Shown here: piece after piece, positions 7,024 to 8,204 of the stretch | How the letters are laid out: the number at the start of each line of letters is the position of its first letter | Position numbering within the stretch: position 1 is the first letter of the stretch | Assembly: GCA_050742535.1 (NCBI GenBank) | Contig: JBOGIQ010000282.1 | Span: forward strand, 1 to 8,204 | Direction: 5' to 3' | Length of the DNA: 8,204 nt | DNA from: Gp6-AA40 sp050742535 | GTDB taxonomy: Bacteria; Acidobacteriota; Vicinamibacteria; Vicinamibacterales; UBA2999 | Translations under genes and position numbers: made by a program | Notes under the pieces: generated by a model | Databases searched by the model: none | What the model was told of the DNA's origin: nothing | Seen by the model: the letters and a program-made list of their open reading frames with translations, nothing else

Positions 7024-7196
7024 AGGTGGTGGGCTGTGCGCAGGTCGTTCGAGACGCCGAAAACCGGGGGTGATGCTGGTGCAAAAAGGCAAGGGTTATG
7101 CCATTGCACTCGTTGGTGCTCACTGGTGATGAGACAGGTCCGGCGACGATCATCGTCCGCACGCCGCATAAATGGCTGCCGGTCGAGCGACTCCAT
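7020..7196 (-). CDS. Possible small ORF (58 residues) between dioxygenase and radical SAM genes
   Basis: The ORF starts at ATG 7196, ten bases after the dioxygenase stop, and ends in a TGA that overlaps the radical SAM ATG as ATGA (7020-7023), an arrangement typical of translationally coupled genes. The product begins MESLDRQPFMRRADDDRRR, with an acidic/basic first third, and ends in a more hydrophobic, proline-containing part with two cysteines in all (C21, C36: TCLITSE, NPCLFAPASPP). I recognise no family, no GG cleavage site and no Nif11 or nitrile-hydratase-like leader. Against it: no Shine-Dalgarno site (GTGG only), third-position GC of about 60 percent by my count, which is lower than its neighbours appear to have, and the possibility that the region is simply a spacer with a promoter. 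Its position directly upstream of a peptide-modifying enzyme makes it the only precursor-peptide candidate in this window. Treat it as a hypothesis. Confidence 0.28.
   Translation of the reverse strand: MESLDRQPFMRRADDDRRRTCLITSEHQRVQWHNPCLFAPASPPVFGVSNDLRTAHHL
7145..7157. repeat. 13-base odd palindrome in the dioxygenase/radical SAM spacer
   Basis: GACGAT-C-ATCGTC is a perfect six-base inverted repeat around one central base, about 120 bases upstream of the radical SAM ATG. It is too tight for an RNA hairpin of any stability, but the shape would suit a dimeric DNA-binding protein. It also falls inside the possible small ORF. It may be chance. Confidence 0.2.
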
Positions 7197-7205
7197 CCAC
7201 AAGTT

Positions 7206-8204
7206 TCACTGCGCGGCGCTTCTCGACCGCTGGGGACGCAACCCGGACATCCGCCGCTGCCAGCCGTGGATCGCCCGCGCGCACCAGTCGAGCGTCTTGG
7301 TCGCCGTGGTGTCGAGCAGGTAGCGCCCCAGCACGCCTGATTTCGCCTTCTCCATGAGCAGATACCGCCGGAATGCCTTGCTGCTGGTATCGACCGGCGT
7401 CGTATCGGCCAGCGCGGCGCGCATCTCGTCGGCCCGCATCCGCTCACAGCCGCTCCGATCGAACGCCAGGAACATCGGACGGTACATTCCGGCGTTGTTC
7501 ACCATGGTGACCGCCTTCATGTGCCCGCCGGCCACCAGGCGCCGCCGCTCGATGACCGCTGACGATCTGGCGACCCGAAACGAGATCGCCACCCGCTCGG
7601 TGTCGCTGTCCTGCGTTCGGTGCACGAGATCGCCTCGCATCAACAGCAGATCTCCTTCGTGGAGGTACGGCGTCTCGGCGAGCGACTCGACGTCCACCCG
7701 CATTCGATGCATCGACGCCGAGTCCCAGCATGTCCAGATCGGGACACCGCCCACCTTCAGCAGCGCTGACGCGCCGCTGCGATACAGGTATCGATGCGCC
7801 TGCGGGTCCGCGCTGGCAAGCACGTCGAACGGCAGGACACACAGGTTCGACTTGTCCCGGCGCGGCTTCACGATCGGAATGTAGAAGTTGAGGTAGTCGT
7901 AGTGGTTCTGAAAGCGGAAGTAGGGCTCGCTGTCCTGATGCCATGGGAATCGGATGCCGAACTTCGGACCGGTGCTGAAATAGACGCCGCCGTCGAAGAA
8001 ATCCACACACAGATCCGTGCTGCCGTTCACGCGCGCCAGCACGTCGTCGATGCGGCCGCGCAGCCGCGCGTTGGCTGCCGGGGAGCTGCGCGCGATGCGG
8101 TAGTTCCGATTGGCGTCGAGCGGCTGGCGCTCGAAATCCTCCCGGTAGAACGCAATGTCCGCGGCGCTGAGAAACCCGCGCAGGACCAGGAACCCGCGCG
8201 TCTG
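7206..8204 (-). CDS. PhyH-like Fe(II)/2-oxoglutarate dioxygenase (N-terminus outside window)
   Basis: 332 residues are visible; the frame is open to the right edge, so the start is missing, probably by only a few residues because the visible part opens with TRGFLVLRGFLSAADIAFY (2-20), the usual beginning of phytanoyl-CoA dioxygenase family proteins. The GTG at 8042 is an internal valine, not the start. The iron-binding facial triad is visible: H89 and D91 in FPWHQDSEPYF (87-97), and H195 in MRGDLVHRTQ (189-198). R204 in TERVAISFR (202-210) is placed to bind 2-oxoglutarate. The pattern DLLLMRGDLVHRT is the standard double-stranded beta-helix end. The predicted role is hydroxylation or another oxidation of a small molecule or peptide side chain in the cytoplasm. 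The C-terminal 120 residues after the core are basic, ending SGLRPQRSRSAAQ. The gene lies upstream of the radical SAM gene on the same strand, with 182 bases between them, and probably works on the same product. The substrate is unknown. Confidence 0.9.
   Translation of the reverse strand, partial: QTRGFLVLRGFLSAADIAFYREDFERQPLDANRNYRIARSSPAANARLRGRIDDVLARVNGSTDLCVDFFDGGVYFSTGPKFGIRFPWHQDSEPYFRFQNHYDYLNFYIPIVKPRRDKSNLCVLPFDVLASADPQAHRYLYRSGASALLKVGGVPIWTCWDSASMHRMRVDVESLAETPYLHEGDLLLMRGDLVHRTQDSDTERVAISFRVARSSAVIERRRLVAGGHMKAVTMVNNAGMYRPMFLAFDRSGCERMRADEMRAALADTTPVDTSSKAFRRYLLMEKAKSGVLGRYLLDTTATKTLDWCARAIHGWQRRMSGLRPQRSRSAAQ

Noticed and set aside
7024..7092. TTG start at 7092 for the radical SAM protein
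   Set aside because: It would add 23 residues (MPFCTSITPGFRRLERPAHS and on) with no domain content and has no ribosome site; the ATG at 7023 is preferred, though not proven.
8040..8042. GTG at 8042 as the start of the dioxygenase
   Set aside because: The frame continues to the window edge with the typical PhyH N-terminus (GFLVLRGFLSAADI), so this codon is an internal valine.
1..8204. CRISPR array, tRNA/rRNA, insertion sequence or long direct repeats
   Set aside because: On reading through I saw no regularly spaced repeats, transposase motifs, tRNA-like cloverleaf or rRNA segments anywhere in the window.

Overview
The window is GC-rich with strong third-position GC bias and tightly packed genes, as in soil-type bacteria with large genomes. 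The partial protein at the left edge has a look I associate with Acidobacteriota (Vicinamibacteria-like) or similar lineages. That placement is an impression from composition and style, not a demonstrated assignment.

Layout, left to right. (1) The 3' end of a plus-strand gene of unknown function, probably a secreted or periplasmic protein. (2) A minus-strand pair: a class I SAM methyltransferase followed 8 bases later by a GT1/MGT-type glycosyltransferase. This pair converges on gene 1 with an 11-base gap. (3) A divergent intergenic region of about 360 bases holding a GC-rich hairpin and a short protein-like open stretch. (4) A plus-strand pair: a polysaccharide pyruvyl transferase family protein and, 10 bases later, an FkbM family methyltransferase. 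(5) A minus-strand unit entering from the right edge: a PhyH-like Fe(II)/2-oxoglutarate dioxygenase (its N-terminus lies outside the window), a possible 58-residue small ORF, and a large B12-binding radical SAM protein. The radical SAM gene's 3' end overlaps the FkbM gene's 3' end by 89 bases on the opposite strand.

The six well-supported genes are all tailoring enzymes: two methyltransferases, a glycosyltransferase, a pyruvyl-transferase-like enzyme, a hydroxylase and a C-methyltransferase-type radical SAM enzyme. No scaffold-making enzyme (PKS, NRPS, sugar polymerase, lanthipeptide synthetase), transporter or regulator is visible, so this looks like the middle of a larger biosynthetic cluster. 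The radical SAM protein carries the CX7CX2C signature and downstream motifs of the RiPP maturation radical SAM protein 1 family. The most interesting hypothesis is therefore a ribosomal peptide that is methylated, hydroxylated and glycosylated. The only precursor candidate inside the window is the small ORF whose stop overlaps the radical SAM start (ATGA). It is weakly supported: no clear ribosome site, no recognisable leader and atypical codon use. The alternative is a decorated polysaccharide or glycolipid locus.
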